A stretch of DNA of 64,000 nucleotides from Pseudomonadota bacterium (GCA_013112535.1 JABFGI010000001.1:370414-434413); one strand, 5' to 3'. Positions 27,884-36,670 are shown, numbered from the stretch's first letter. Notes: generated by a model from the sequence alone, not told the origin. A program made the numbers and translations.

Positions 27884-29254
27884 TTATTCCTGGATTCTGG
27901 CTGCCGCTACCTTTGCTTCACCACGAGCCCCGTTTGCATTATGTCTGGCTAGCATTAATTCCTGAACCCGTTTTTTAATCCCTTTTAATACCTCTTCATC
28001 ACCTGGGAATGGTGAGTCAAACGCTGGATTTAATGTTATCGGCACATCATCCATGCGATAAACCGTACCAGTTGTATTAATACCATAAGTAGAAACACGG
28101 AAGGCGACGTGCGCATCTTTACTGGTAAGTGTGCTCTTGGTATCCAATGAAATAACCGGAATACTTTTTAAATGTTCAATTGCCTTCTTTGGAAAGTTTG
28201 ATGCAGGGTCACTGGCTATAATCATGGCAGCATCTGCTTCACCTTTAGACAAAAGGTCTACGGTACTGAATTCGCCCGGGTTAAATCTTGGGTAGCCACG
28301 ATTGAAATTTACAGAAAACGGGTAACCCGTTTGCCAGGAAACGACATTGTCAGCACCAGTTACATTGCCATGACCACGTAAAGGTTTGGCAACAAAGTGT
28401 GTGAATTCGTTTAAATCTGTAGCTAATGCAAGTAGGGCACCAGTATTAAAATGACGACCACGCGGCATAGTTAAACCCATACCAAAGAAAAACACACCAA
28501 AACGACAGTTTTTCATGCGTTCTACTAAATCTTCCAGTGTTTCCAGAGAGATGCCTGTTTGTTCTTCAATATCATCGGCAACCTTTTTGCCTTTGACCAG
28601 AGCACGCAGTGCCCATAATATTTCAAAATCTTTACCAATTTTGGGTCTAATATTAATATCGGCGACGGGTGAGCTTTTTGTTTTGCGTACATCAACGATG
28701 ACGACAGTGCGATCTTTCTTACCGTTAGGTGTAAACATGCCCTTGGCAGTAACGGAATATCGTCCAAAATGTCGAGGATGTGATTCTGCCGGGTTAGCAC
28801 CCCAATAGATGACTAAATCAGCTCTATTTTTAACTTCGCCCAAGGTGCTCGTGCTCTCGCCAACTCCCTGAAAAGCCATGCCAGTAGGACCATGACAAAC
28901 AGAAGAAGTGGTATCTACATTGCCTTTTACAATATCACTAATTGCCACCGCCTGACGTTGCGCCTCAGAAGTTGAGTCACTGAGACCATAAGTAATAGGA
29001 AATTTTGCTTTGACCAGTGTTTGAGCCGCTTCTTCGATGGCTTCTTCCATAGAAACCTTTTTACCATCAATCATTGCGGCGTGAGCATCTTTTTCAATAG
29101 TGTGCTCTAAAAACCAGGCTTTACCCAGCACACAGGCCTTTTTTGTCTTTACAATGCGGTTTTCATCAAGGTCAACGTGTAATTCCATATCATCGCAGAC
29201 ACAGCCGCAAAATGTGCAAGTGGCATTTTTTACAATCTTGATGTTTTCACTCAT
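27884..29254 (-). CDS. fwdB: Formylmethanofuran dehydrogenase catalytic subunit B (FwdB/FmdB-like) with intact active-site Cys
   Basis: A 456-residue molybdopterin-type subunit. The N-terminus has the [4Fe-4S] motif CTFCGCVCDD (Cys13, 16, 20) with a fourth Cys at 41. Around Cys120 it reads TSSVCHGPTG, followed by STLGEVKNRADLVIYWGANP and SHPRHFGRYS. These are the archaeal FwdB active-site blocks, in which this Cys coordinates W or Mo. Bacterial FhcB proteins known to be hydrolase-only lack this Cys, as does the paralogue at 21124. Together with fwdD 40 bases upstream this argues for a redox-active enzyme oxidising formyl-methanofuran to CO2. Activity is inferred. Confidence 0.9.
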   Translation of the reverse strand: MSENIKIVKNATCTFCGCVCDDMELHVDLDENRIVKTKKACVLGKAWFLEHTIEKDAHAAMIDGKKVSMEEAIEEAAQTLVKAKFPITYGLSDSTSEAQRQAVAISDIVKGNVDTTSSVCHGPTGMAFQGVGESTSTLGEVKNRADLVIYWGANPAESHPRHFGRYSVTAKGMFTPNGKKDRTVVIVDVRKTKSSPVADINIRPKIGKDFEILWALRALVKGKKVADDIEEQTGISLETLEDLVERMKNCRFGVFFFGMGLTMPRGRHFNTGALLALATDLNEFTHFVAKPLRGHGNVTGADNVVSWQTGYPFSVNFNRGYPRFNPGEFSTVDLLSKGEADAAMIIASDPASNFPKKAIEHLKSIPVISLDTKSTLTSKDAHVAFRVSTYGINTTGTVYRMDDVPITLNPAFDSPFPGDEEVLKGIKKRVQELMLARHNANGARGEAKVAAARIQE

Positions 29255-29294
29255 TCGGACTTACCTCGGTATCATCCAGAAGTATAGTATGCAT

Positions 29295-29642
29295 TTATGC
29301 AGAAATTTTCTCAATTTCTACTTCCATGTGTTTCGATAGGGGCATACCGCTTCCAGCAGTATCACTTGCCATTAACTGGCTGGATGGTGGTCCGTATGGG
29401 ATAAAAGCAGTGCCATGGGGTAGATCTTCCGGTTTTTTACCCAGACACCGAACAATTGTTTCGCCTACGTCATTTATCAGACGAACTTCATCGCCATCAA
29501 CCAGTTTAAGTCTATCCATGTCATCCTGATTCATTTCCAGAGTAGAGGTTACTGCTATATATTCGTCTTTAAGCTTACCCTGGTTCAAAGAGGTTCCCTG
29601 TTTGCTGGAACGGCCTGGGATTAGAATTATTTTTTCAGCCAC
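29295..29642 (-). CDS. fwdD: Formylmethanofuran dehydrogenase subunit D (FwdD/FmdD-like molybdopterin-binding domain)
   Basis: A 115-residue protein with a GTG start, preceded by GAGGG. It corresponds to the separate molybdopterin-dinucleotide-binding domain found as subunit D in archaeal formylmethanofuran dehydrogenases. It has an early NQGKLKDEY region, then VDGDEVRL and the late GTAFIPYGPPSSQL...GSGMP segment that contacts the pterin. The hydrolase-type Fhc complexes have no such subunit, so its presence is strong evidence that the neighbouring FwdB binds a pterin cofactor. It is the first gene of the minus-strand run. Confidence 0.9.
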   Translation of the reverse strand: MAEKIILIPGRSSKQGTSLNQGKLKDEYIAVTSTLEMNQDDMDRLKLVDGDEVRLINDVGETIVRCLGKKPEDLPHGTAFIPYGPPSSQLMASDTAGSGMPLSKHMEVEIEKISA

Positions 29643-29671
29643 AAACTTGCCCTCAATTGATATTTAATCTG

Positions 29672-29701
29672 ATTATAATCTGGTCTGTTCACTAAGAACA
29701 A
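29672..29701 (-). promoter_or_regulatory. Candidate promoter for the fwdDB-fwdA operon
   Basis: On the minus strand a perfect TATAAT (29677-29672) is preceded at 18 bases by TTGTTC (29701-29696). Its start site would lie about 20-25 bases before the fwdD GTG. The -35 matches only half the consensus. Confidence 0.4.
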
Positions 29702-29811
29702 ATAATTTCAATGAGATTTAATATCTTCTTGAATTACTATCTCAAGTTAGCCACTTACAGTATAATAATTCGTTTTTTGTTGTCTTAACTCAGACCTTTT
29801 CCCAAATCATA

Positions 29812-30840
29812 ATGAAAGATAATCAAGCTAATATAAATTCAAGGTATGTAAGTATCCATGCGCCAGCCCGTCTGCATTTAGGTTTTCTGGATATGCATGG
29901 TGGAGTTGGCAGAAAATTTGGCAGTTTAGGACTCTCGATTTCAGGTGTTGAAACCTCGCTTCTTGCTGAATATTCTAATGATATTGATATCACAGGCCCA
30001 TCATCTAAAAGAGCGGAAGATTATGCCGAGCAGGTTTTGACGCATTTTGGTGTTGATGGTGGTGTGAAAATGACAATTAATTCTGCCATTCCGGAACATG
30101 CAGGGTTGGGATCTGGGACTCAATTATCTCTGGCTGTTGCATCAGCCATCGTTAATTTATATCAATTACCAGAGCAACAAGCGGGTCATCTTGCGGCGAT
30201 GTTACATCGCGGAGCCAGATCAGGTATCGGTATAGGTACTTTTATGCATGGCGGTTTCATCGTTGATGGTGGCAGAGGCGAAAATACTGAAGTACCGCCG
30301 GTTATCAGTCATATGTCATTTCCGGAACATTGGCGCATTGTATTGATATTTGATGATGAAGCGGAAGGCATGAATGGCGTTCCAGAACGTCGTGCGTTTA
30401 ACACGCTGTCACCGATGAATGAAGAAACGGCTGGTATGTTGAGTAGATTGACACTAATGCAGGCTCTACCCGCCATCAGTGAGAATGATTGTTCACGGTT
30501 TGGGGAAGCAATTACGCAAATACAAAATATTGTCGGTGATTATTTTTCCGGGGCACAGGGCGGACGTTATACCTCACCATTACTTAAACCCATACTGGAA
30601 TCCATGACGAATGATGGCGCAACTGGTTTAGGACAAAGTTCCTGGGGGCCGACGGGCTTTGCAATTTTTCCCGACGAAACGATGGCATTTCAAGCAATGA
30701 AAAAAAGACGTGATGAATGGCAGTCTGAACCAAGACTCCGGTTTATTATGAGTAAAGCTTGTAATAATAAGGCAATAATAACAATTGATAGTACAAAGCC
30801 ATCACTTCAAAACGAAAGCTTACAAGTAAATAATTTATAA
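29812..30840 (+). CDS. mptG: Beta-ribofuranosylaminobenzene 5'-phosphate synthase (MptG-like)
   Basis: First committed step of methanopterin synthesis: joining p-aminobenzoate to phosphoribosyl pyrophosphate with loss of CO2. The 342-residue protein is of the GHMP-kinase superfamily, with PARLHLGFLDMHGG near residue 20 and the ATP-loop-like PEHAGLGSGTQLSLA near residue 95. GARSGIGIGTF and the C-terminal GLGQSSWGPTGFA also match the family. It leads the plus-strand cofactor genes, divergent from fwdD; pabB in the same island supplies its substrate. Confidence 0.92.
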   Translation: MKDNQANINSRYVSIHAPARLHLGFLDMHGGVGRKFGSLGLSISGVETSLLAEYSNDIDITGPSSKRAEDYAEQVLTHFGVDGGVKMTINSAIPEHAGLGSGTQLSLAVASAIVNLYQLPEQQAGHLAAMLHRGARSGIGIGTFMHGGFIVDGGRGENTEVPPVISHMSFPEHWRIVLIFDDEAEGMNGVPERRAFNTLSPMNEETAGMLSRLTLMQALPAISENDCSRFGEAITQIQNIVGDYFSGAQGGRYTSPLLKPILESMTNDGATGLGQSSWGPTGFAIFPDETMAFQAMKKRRDEWQSEPRLRFIMSKACNNKAIITIDSTKPSLQNESLQVNNL

Positions 30841-30870
30841 ATATAAAATAATTAATCAGGAAAAGGTAAA

Positions 30871-31779
30871 ATGAAAGATCCATATTTGTTACACATGTTT
30901 AATCCAACCAAAAACGTTAGTCCATTCGATGTCAACATGGCTTATGAAGCTGAGTTTGATGGTGTCATTCCTTATTCAGAAGTTGCGCTGGATGATATTC
31001 ATACATTAACCCAGGACACTATTTTTTCTCGTGGTAAGAAAGGTGTTAAACGCACAGGGATATTTATTGGTGGAAGGGAGTTTGGTTTGGCAATCGATAT
31101 GCTCAATAGAGCTAAAATAGCAATGGTACCTCCGTTTGAAGTATCTGTTTTTGCAGATCCTAGCGGTGCGATAACAACTGCTGCGGCATTAATGGCTTGT
31201 ATTGAAGTGCAATTAAAGAAAAAAACAGGTGCCTCACTTGATGGACAGCGTATCGATATTATTGGAGGCACGGGGCCTGTCGGTGTTTGCGCCGGTATAC
31301 TAGCGTCAAACTGCGGTGCAAAGGTTTACTTGACGAGTCGTAGAGGTAAGAAAGTCGCAACCGAATATGCTTCAGAATATAACTCACGTTTTGGTGTGGA
31401 AATGTTCGGTGAAGATAGTAGTACTGATGATAAAGTTATGGAATTCCTTCCGCAAACAAATATCGTTATTGGTGCAGCAAAAGCCGGAATTCAGGTTCTT
31501 TCCAGTAAACAATTAGATAAAGCCTCTAACTTGCAAATCGCTGCAGACGTTAATGCCGTTCCTCCTTTGGGAATCGAAGGCGTTGATGTACATGATATGG
31601 GTGTGGAATTAGAAAGTACGCCACAAAAAGCACTTGGTCTAGGTGCTCTGGCAGTCGGTGACATCAAGTACAAAGTTCACTTTAAAATGTTCGAGATGAT
31701 GAAAAATACGGATGAGCCTCTCTACCTTGATCATGAAAAGGCATTTGATGTTGCCAGAGAATTTGCCGCCGCAGTTTGA
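30871..31779 (+). CDS. mtdB: NAD(P)-dependent methylene-H4MPT dehydrogenase MtdB
   Basis: Oxidises methylene-H4MPT to methenyl-H4MPT. The 302-residue protein opens MKDPYLLHMFNPTKNVSPFD, with a Rossmann motif IIGGTGPVGVCAG near residue 130 and VYLTSRRGKKV after it. These blocks are those of MtdB rather than MtdA. A good AGGAAAAGG ribosome site precedes it. A strong hairpin after its stop separates it from the biosynthetic genes downstream, probably keeping mtdB message more abundant. Confidence 0.95.
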   Translation: MKDPYLLHMFNPTKNVSPFDVNMAYEAEFDGVIPYSEVALDDIHTLTQDTIFSRGKKGVKRTGIFIGGREFGLAIDMLNRAKIAMVPPFEVSVFADPSGAITTAAALMACIEVQLKKKTGASLDGQRIDIIGGTGPVGVCAGILASNCGAKVYLTSRRGKKVATEYASEYNSRFGVEMFGEDSSTDDKVMEFLPQTNIVIGAAKAGIQVLSSKQLDKASNLQIAADVNAVPPLGIEGVDVHDMGVELESTPQKALGLGALAVGDIKYKVHFKMFEMMKNTDEPLYLDHEKAFDVAREFAAAV

Positions 31780-31791
31780 TTTAGAAAGTTT

Positions 31792-31824
31792 TGCATAGAG
31801 TTATGATGTAAATAACTCTATGCA
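31792..31824 (+). other. Intercistronic hairpin after mtdB
   Basis: TGCATAGAGTTA and TAACTCTATGCA form a perfect 12-base stem around a 9-base loop, starting 12 bases after the mtdB stop. No T-tract follows. It may protect upstream mtdB mRNA from 3' decay or attenuate entry into the ATP-grasp gene 14 bases further on. Confidence 0.7.
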
Positions 31825-31838
31825 TCAGACTTAGTGCA

Positions 31839-32966
31839 ATGGCGGACTATCTTATTATTGCCCGTTCAGGTAGAGCATTAGCGGCTTCCGCAAACAGAGC
31901 AGGATACAAGGTTTGTGTTGCTGACTGTTTTACTGATGAAGATACAATCTCTTTTTCAGAATCAGTATTTCAACTTCAATATAATAATGATGGCTTTGTC
32001 GAAGAAGAATTATTGTGTCACGCACGGGAAATAATTTCACAATATCCGAATATTAAACTTGTTCCTGGTTCAGGAATTGAATTCAAGCCTGAATTAATAA
32101 GTAAGCTGAGTGAATTGGCTCCGGTAGTATGTAATAACAAAGAATCGATACTTGCAGTAAAAGAACCGCATGTTTTTTTTAAGATGTTGAAAAAAAATAC
32201 GATTGCTTATCCTGATGTTTCGTTTAATAAACCGGATAGTCTCAAAGGCTATCTGATTAAAAAAAACATGGGTATAGGTGGCGTTCATGTTAATTGGGCT
32301 GAGCAGATTAATTTTGAATTTGACTCAGATTACTATTTTCAGAAATATGTCTCTGGTGTTGTATATAGCGTTCTTTTTCTAGCTAATGGAACTAAGGCAA
32401 ACCTTGTTGGTTTTAATCAACAGTTTCAGTCTAATGAATTTACTGACATGCCGTTTCTGTATCAAGGTGCCGTTAGTCTTAGTCAAAAATCTGTTGGACA
32501 AAAAGAGATTGTTAAAAATATTGTTAATACAATAGTCAAAGAAACAGGATTAATGGGTCTTTGTGGAATTGATTACATAGTTAATGAATCAGGCAAGGTC
32601 GTTGTTCTTGAAGTTAATCCAAGACCACCGGCAACATTTGAATTACATGAAACACAGCGATCATTGTTTGCAGCCCATATAGCTTGTTTTACTGGAAATT
32701 TAATAGATTATAATCAGGATAGAAATAAGCTTTTATACAGGGCTTATGCAATTTTATATGCTAAAGAAAATTGTTTCATCAGCGATAAGGTAGAATGGTC
32801 AGATTGGGTTAAGGACAGACCGCAAGCAGGAAAACGTATACCGATAAAATTTCCTGTGTGTACAGTACATGCGAGGGAAAATTCATTAGACAAAGTGAAA
32901 GCCATGCTATTTAATCGTTTGCACCAAGTCGAAACAATGATTGCTGCAACGCAAAATTCAGTATAA
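31839..32966 (+). CDS. ATP-grasp ligase-like protein of the H4MPT/methanofuran island
   Basis: A 375-residue protein of the ATP-grasp superfamily (carboxylate-amine ligase type). An N-terminal nucleotide-like fold begins ADYLIIARSGRALAASA. The ATP-grasp core has IKKNMGIGGVHV and a C-terminal metal site VLEVNPRPPAT near residue 265. Such proteins are a regular part of bacterial H4MPT gene islands, but the reaction of this one has not been established as far as I know. It lies between mtdB and mch, and most likely joins an amino acid or other carboxylate in methanofuran or methanopterin synthesis. Confidence 0.85.
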   Translation: MADYLIIARSGRALAASANRAGYKVCVADCFTDEDTISFSESVFQLQYNNDGFVEEELLCHAREIISQYPNIKLVPGSGIEFKPELISKLSELAPVVCNNKESILAVKEPHVFFKMLKKNTIAYPDVSFNKPDSLKGYLIKKNMGIGGVHVNWAEQINFEFDSDYYFQKYVSGVVYSVLFLANGTKANLVGFNQQFQSNEFTDMPFLYQGAVSLSQKSVGQKEIVKNIVNTIVKETGLMGLCGIDYIVNESGKVVVLEVNPRPPATFELHETQRSLFAAHIACFTGNLIDYNQDRNKLLYRAYAILYAKENCFISDKVEWSDWVKDRPQAGKRIPIKFPVCTVHARENSLDKVKAMLFNRLHQVETMIAATQNSV

Positions 32967-33006
32967 GTAAACATTATAAACATAAAATATTTAGAGGATA
33001 ACGAGA

Positions 33007-33984
33007 GTGAATCAGGAATTATCATTGCCAAGCCTAAACAAATTAACCGCGCCTTTAGTTGAATATCTTATTTCAAATGCCGAGTCATTAAGACTTGGTA
33101 TTTCTGAAATGGAAAATGGATGCCGTATTATTGATGCAGGAATCAATGTTCCAGGTGGACTTGAAGCGGGTCGTATTATTGCTGAAATATGTATGGGTGG
33201 GTTAGGTACGGTTAAGTTAAGAGCATCAACTAATTTTCGCAACTGGTCATGGCATCTTGATGTGCATAGCTCTAATCCAGTGTTGTCATGTTTAGGTAGT
33301 CAATATGCTGGCTGGAGTCTTAATCATGGGAAAGGCAAAGAAGCCTTTAATGCGCTTGGTTCGGGGCCAGCCCGTGCTATCGGAAGTAGCGAAGAACTTT
33401 ATGATGAATTGGGTTATCGTGATTCAGCCGACAATGCTTATATTGTTATTGAAGCAGATAAAATACCGCCTGTTGAAATAGCCGATAAAATTGCTGATAA
33501 ATGTGGTATTCCTGCCAGTGCGTTAACAATTATACTGACACCAACATCAAGCCTTGCTGGTTCAGTCCAGGTTGTAGGACGAGTTTTGGAAACGTCATTA
33601 CATAAAGCTCACGCTTTACATTTCCCGTTAGATAAAATTATTGATGGGGCAGGTAGTGCGCCAGTGTGTCCACCGTCAAAAGATTTTTTAATAGCAATGA
33701 GTCGTACTAATGATTCAATTTTATTTGCAGGACAAATTCAATTATTTGTTGAAGCAAGTGATGATGATGCTGAAGAGTTAGCTAATAAATTGCCCAGTAG
33801 TGCTTCAAATGATTACGGCAAACCTTTTGGTGAAATATTTAAAGCTGTTGAATATGATTTTTACAAAATCGACCCTATGTTATTTAGTCCCGCCCGTGTT
33901 GCTGTCAGTTCATTAACAACCGGAAATACTTTTCATGCCGGTAAAATTGATCTTGATTTACTGGATAAGTCTTTCAATATGTAA
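33007..33984 (+). CDS. mch: Methenyl-H4MPT cyclohydrolase Mch
   Basis: Converts methenyl-H4MPT to formyl-H4MPT. The 325-residue protein has a GTG start, preceded by AGAGGATAACGAGA. Family blocks are [13 protein letters not shown] near residue 38, [12 protein letters not shown] near residue 95, GSGPARA and the later [12 protein letters not shown]. It lies between two ATP-grasp genes. Confidence 0.95.
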   Translation: MNQELSLPSLNKLTAPLVEYLISNAESLRLGISEMENGCRIIDAGINVPGGLEAGRIIAEICMGGLGTVKLRASTNFRNWSWHLDVHSSNPVLSCLGSQYAGWSLNHGKGKEAFNALGSGPARAIGSSEELYDELGYRDSADNAYIVIEADKIPPVEIADKIADKCGIPASALTIILTPTSSLAGSVQVVGRVLETSLHKAHALHFPLDKIIDGAGSAPVCPPSKDFLIAMSRTNDSILFAGQIQLFVEASDDDAEELANKLPSSASNDYGKPFGEIFKAVEYDFYKIDPMLFSPARVAVSSLTTGNTFHAGKIDLDLLDKSFNM

Positions 33985-33990
33985 AACGAC

Positions 33991-34914
33991 GTGGATGAAC
34001 TACAAAGAAAGGTTGCAATTGTTACCGATGATCCGGGTTGGCATGGTAGACAATTAGTCGCAGCACTAAAGGATCATGGTCTGGATAGCCAATATTTATC
34101 ATTAACGGACTGTACCATCGAAATTGGTGGAAATGGACAAGAACTTCATTTTCCCGGTTTTGAACAAATACCTTTTGCTTTTTTTATTAGAGGCGTTCCC
34201 GGTGGAACGCTTGAGCAAGTTATTTTTCGACTCGATATTTTACATGCACTGCATGATTCAGGCATAACAGTCTATAACACCCCCAGAGCAATTGAACGTA
34301 CCGTCGATAAACCACTTACCAGTCTGCTACTAAGTCGTGCAGGTTTGCCGACGCCAACGACATGGATATGTGAATCAATAGATAAAGCAGAAGCTATACT
34401 GGATAAAGAAACTCGAGACGGTCATAAACTTGTACTAAAACCACTTTTTGGTTCACAAGGAATAGGGGTGCACCTGGTCGATAAACAAAGCGGTTTAATT
34501 CACGATGAAAATTTTGCCGGTATTTATTATTTACAGCGTTTTATTGAGCGTAAAAATAATGAGTTTACCGATATTAGAGTTTTAGTAATTGATGGCATAG
34601 CTAAAGCTGCCATGTTAAGGCGCGGCGTAGACTGGATTACCAATCGTGCTCAGGGCGCAAGTTGTGAAGCAATTAAACTTGATGCGAATATAGCAACACT
34701 GGCCGAATCAGCCTGTAAAGTACTGGATATTGATTATGCTGGCGTTGATCTTATGCAGGATAAACAGGGGCAATTTTATATTATTGAGGTAAACAGCATT
34801 CCAGCATGGTACGGTTTACAGAATGTCGTCGATTTTAATATTGCCTCATGTTTGATTGATTCCTTCGTGAAGCGTATTGCTGATTATAATCAGCTTAAAG
34901 TCTGTTCTAATTAG
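33991..34914 (+). CDS. RimK-type ATP-grasp ligase
   Basis: A 307-residue RimK-like ligase with a GTG start six bases after the mch stop. The ATP-grasp core holds LVLKPLFGSQGIGVHLV near residue 150, RVLVIDG near 200, and the metal motif YIIEVNSIPAWYG near 265. In archaea, RimK-type MptN adds glutamate to tetrahydromethanopterin. In methylotrophic bacteria the methanofuran analogue carries a long polyglutamate tail, so glutamate ligation to one of the two cofactors is a sound guess. The exact substrate is not visible in the sequence. Confidence 0.87.
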   Translation: MDELQRKVAIVTDDPGWHGRQLVAALKDHGLDSQYLSLTDCTIEIGGNGQELHFPGFEQIPFAFFIRGVPGGTLEQVIFRLDILHALHDSGITVYNTPRAIERTVDKPLTSLLLSRAGLPTPTTWICESIDKAEAILDKETRDGHKLVLKPLFGSQGIGVHLVDKQSGLIHDENFAGIYYLQRFIERKNNEFTDIRVLVIDGIAKAAMLRRGVDWITNRAQGASCEAIKLDANIATLAESACKVLDIDYAGVDLMQDKQGQFYIIEVNSIPAWYGLQNVVDFNIASCLIDSFVKRIADYNQLKVCSN

Positions 34915-34918
34915 TCGA

Positions 34919-35770
34919 ATGGATAGACGAAGTATAGAAGCAGCCGTTATGGCGAGCTTTACCGGAGAAATTGAAGCATTTAAGCCGGGAAATGTTAGCG
35001 TCTATGCCGATGGTCATGACATGACGGTTAAAGATTTTATCAAGAGCGCTGAAGTTTCAACCCCTTTACTTTGCCAACCAGGAGCGAGTTTAGGGCAGCG
35101 AATTCTGGATAGTGTTAAAGCAACGCATACTGCTGTTGGATGTAATACTAACTTGGGAATGTTGTTGTTGTTTGCGCCGATTGTTATGGCTGCTGAAACA
35201 ACAGTCAATGATGTCAATAACTTGCGTCAGAATCTGAAATTGATTTTAGCTTCATTAAACCAAGACGATGCTAATCAAGTCTATACTGCCATTCGACTAG
35301 CAAATCCTGGTGGCTTAGGCAGTGTTGATTCACAAGATGTTAATAAAAACCCTGACTGTTCATTGATTGAAGCGATGCAGTTAGCCAGCAATCGCGATGT
35401 TGTTGCGCTGCAATATACAAATAATTTCAAAGAAATATTCGAGACAGGCTTTTCGACTATTAAATGCTTTGACAAATCTTGGAATAGTGTAAAATGGGCG
35501 ACCGTTTCGAGCTACCTGATGTTTATGTCATCAATTCTCGACTCACATATTCAACGTAAGTATGGGGCGCAAGTAGCAGAAAAAATTAAAATAAAAAGCG
35601 GAATAATTGCTGAAAAGTTCCATATAGCCTCAGATCCGGAAGCAGAAATAGATCTGATACAAAGGTTTGACGAAGAACTTAAAGCTGAAAGTATTAACCC
35701 AGGGACTAGCGCAGATTTAACAGCTGCTGGTCTATTGGTATTTAAAATTGCGGAAAAGATGAAATTATAA
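34919..35770 (+). CDS. CitG/MdcB-like (triphosphoribosyl-dephospho-CoA synthase family) protein
   Basis: A 283-residue protein from ATG 34919, four bases after the RimK-like stop; an upstream in-frame start at 34877 would overlap that gene. Blocks EAFKPGNVSVYADGHDM and VGCNTNLGMLLLFAP are those of the triphosphoribosyl-dephospho-CoA synthase family. A standard member of bacterial H4MPT islands falls in this family, where a role in citrate lyase cofactor synthesis makes no sense. It probably forms a phosphoribosyl bond in making the cofactor side chain, but this is inference. Confidence 0.85.
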   Translation: MDRRSIEAAVMASFTGEIEAFKPGNVSVYADGHDMTVKDFIKSAEVSTPLLCQPGASLGQRILDSVKATHTAVGCNTNLGMLLLFAPIVMAAETTVNDVNNLRQNLKLILASLNQDDANQVYTAIRLANPGGLGSVDSQDVNKNPDCSLIEAMQLASNRDVVALQYTNNFKEIFETGFSTIKCFDKSWNSVKWATVSSYLMFMSSILDSHIQRKYGAQVAEKIKIKSGIIAEKFHIASDPEAEIDLIQRFDEELKAESINPGTSADLTAAGLLVFKIAEKMKL

Positions 35771-35917
35771 AAAATGCGGATGGGGAGACTCGCTCTTCCT
35801 GTCAGTAAAACTGGATGGGATTCTTCCCTTTAATTTAACTTTATACAACACAATAGGAAGGCGGCGATGTCTATATTAGGAAAACTCTTAGGCTTTCTAG
35901 GTGGAGGAGACAAAAAA

Positions 35918-36427
35918 ATGGCGGTTATTGACAGAACTTTAGTTGGTGAAGCATTAGTGGGTGACGGTAATGAAGTTGCTCATATCGATTTAATGATGGG
36001 TCCACGTGGTAGTGCTGCTGAATCAGCATTCGCTAACGCATTGACTAACAACAAAGATGGTTTCAGCACCTTGTTAGCTGTTGTTGCTCCAAACCTGCTT
36101 TGTAAACCTGCAACAATCCTTTTCAACAAAGTAACCATTAAAGGTGCTAAGCAAGCAGTACAAATGTTTGGCCCTGCACAACGTGCTGTTGCTATGGCGG
36201 TTATGGATTGTGTTGAAGATGGAACTATTCCTGCTGATGAAGCGGATGATATCTTCATCTCTGTAGGTGTATTCATTCACTGGTTAGCTGACGACGATGC
36301 TAAAATCCAGGAATACAACTACGAAGCAACCAAGCTTTCAATCAAACGTGCTGTTGCTCGTGAGCCAAAAGCTGCAGAAGTAGTTAGCAAAAAAGGTTCA
36401 GCTGAACATCCATTCGCAGCAGGCTAA
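35918..36427 (+). CDS. fae: Formaldehyde-activating enzyme Fae
   Basis: Condenses formaldehyde with H4MPT to methylene-H4MPT. From ATG 35918 the product is 169 residues, the family's usual length, and begins [17 protein letters not shown] with the NEVAHIDL active-site block and MMGPRGS. GGAGGAG lies 8 bases upstream. A longer frame from ATG 35867, which also has AGGAAGG before it, adds 17 residues ([17 protein letters not shown]). Both starts are usable on sequence alone. Codon use is strongly biased like xoxF, in line with one of the most abundant methylotroph proteins. A terminator follows. Confidence 0.95.
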   Translation: MAVIDRTLVGEALVGDGNEVAHIDLMMGPRGSAAESAFANALTNNKDGFSTLLAVVAPNLLCKPATILFNKVTIKGAKQAVQMFGPAQRAVAMAVMDCVEDGTIPADEADDIFISVGVFIHWLADDDAKIQEYNYEATKLSIKRAVAREPKAAEVVSKKGSAEHPFAAG

Positions 36428-36485
36428 TTATTTCTAGTAAGAAATAAAAGTTTGTTGTTGAATTAGTTTTCAGCAATGTATTAAA

Positions 36486-36512
36486 AGCCCCGATTTATCG
36501 GGGCTTTTTTTA
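36486..36512 (+). terminator. Rho-independent terminator of fae
   Basis: AGCCCCGAT and ATCGGGGCT form a perfect 9-base stem with a TT loop, followed by a run of T. It ends the plus-strand run from mptG to fae. Confidence 0.95.
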
Positions 36513-36543
36513 TCTCCATGGATGGAGTGTATGTCGCGAGAGG

Positions 36544-36670
36544 ACAGGAGTCCGAAGCGACGTTTTTATTTAAGGATGTAGGCGGTAGACAGCGTCGGGA
36601 ACAAGCTGTCGAAGATGTATAGGAAATCGATAATTTCAAAAAGAATGAAACAGGAGTCCGAAGCGACGTT
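36544..36670. repeat. Intergenic 21-bp direct repeat pair
   Basis: An identical 21-base sequence beginning ACAGGAGTCCGAAGCG occurs at 36544-36564 and 36650-36670, 106 bases apart. Between them lie GACAGC...GCTGTC inverted arms and two GGATGTA/AGATGTA-like stretches. The second copy abuts the stop codon of the minus-strand HisA-like gene. It looks like a dispersed intergenic repeat of this genome; no gene is visible here. Confidence 0.6.

Noticed and set aside
24321-29642. A second ordinary Fhc copy from simple gene duplication
   Set aside because: FwdB keeps the catalytic Cys and a FwdD subunit is present, both absent from the fhc set, so the two sets differ in kind.
34877-34918. Earlier start for the CitG-like gene
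   Set aside because: It would overlap the RimK-like gene by 38 bases and adds residues without family resemblance.
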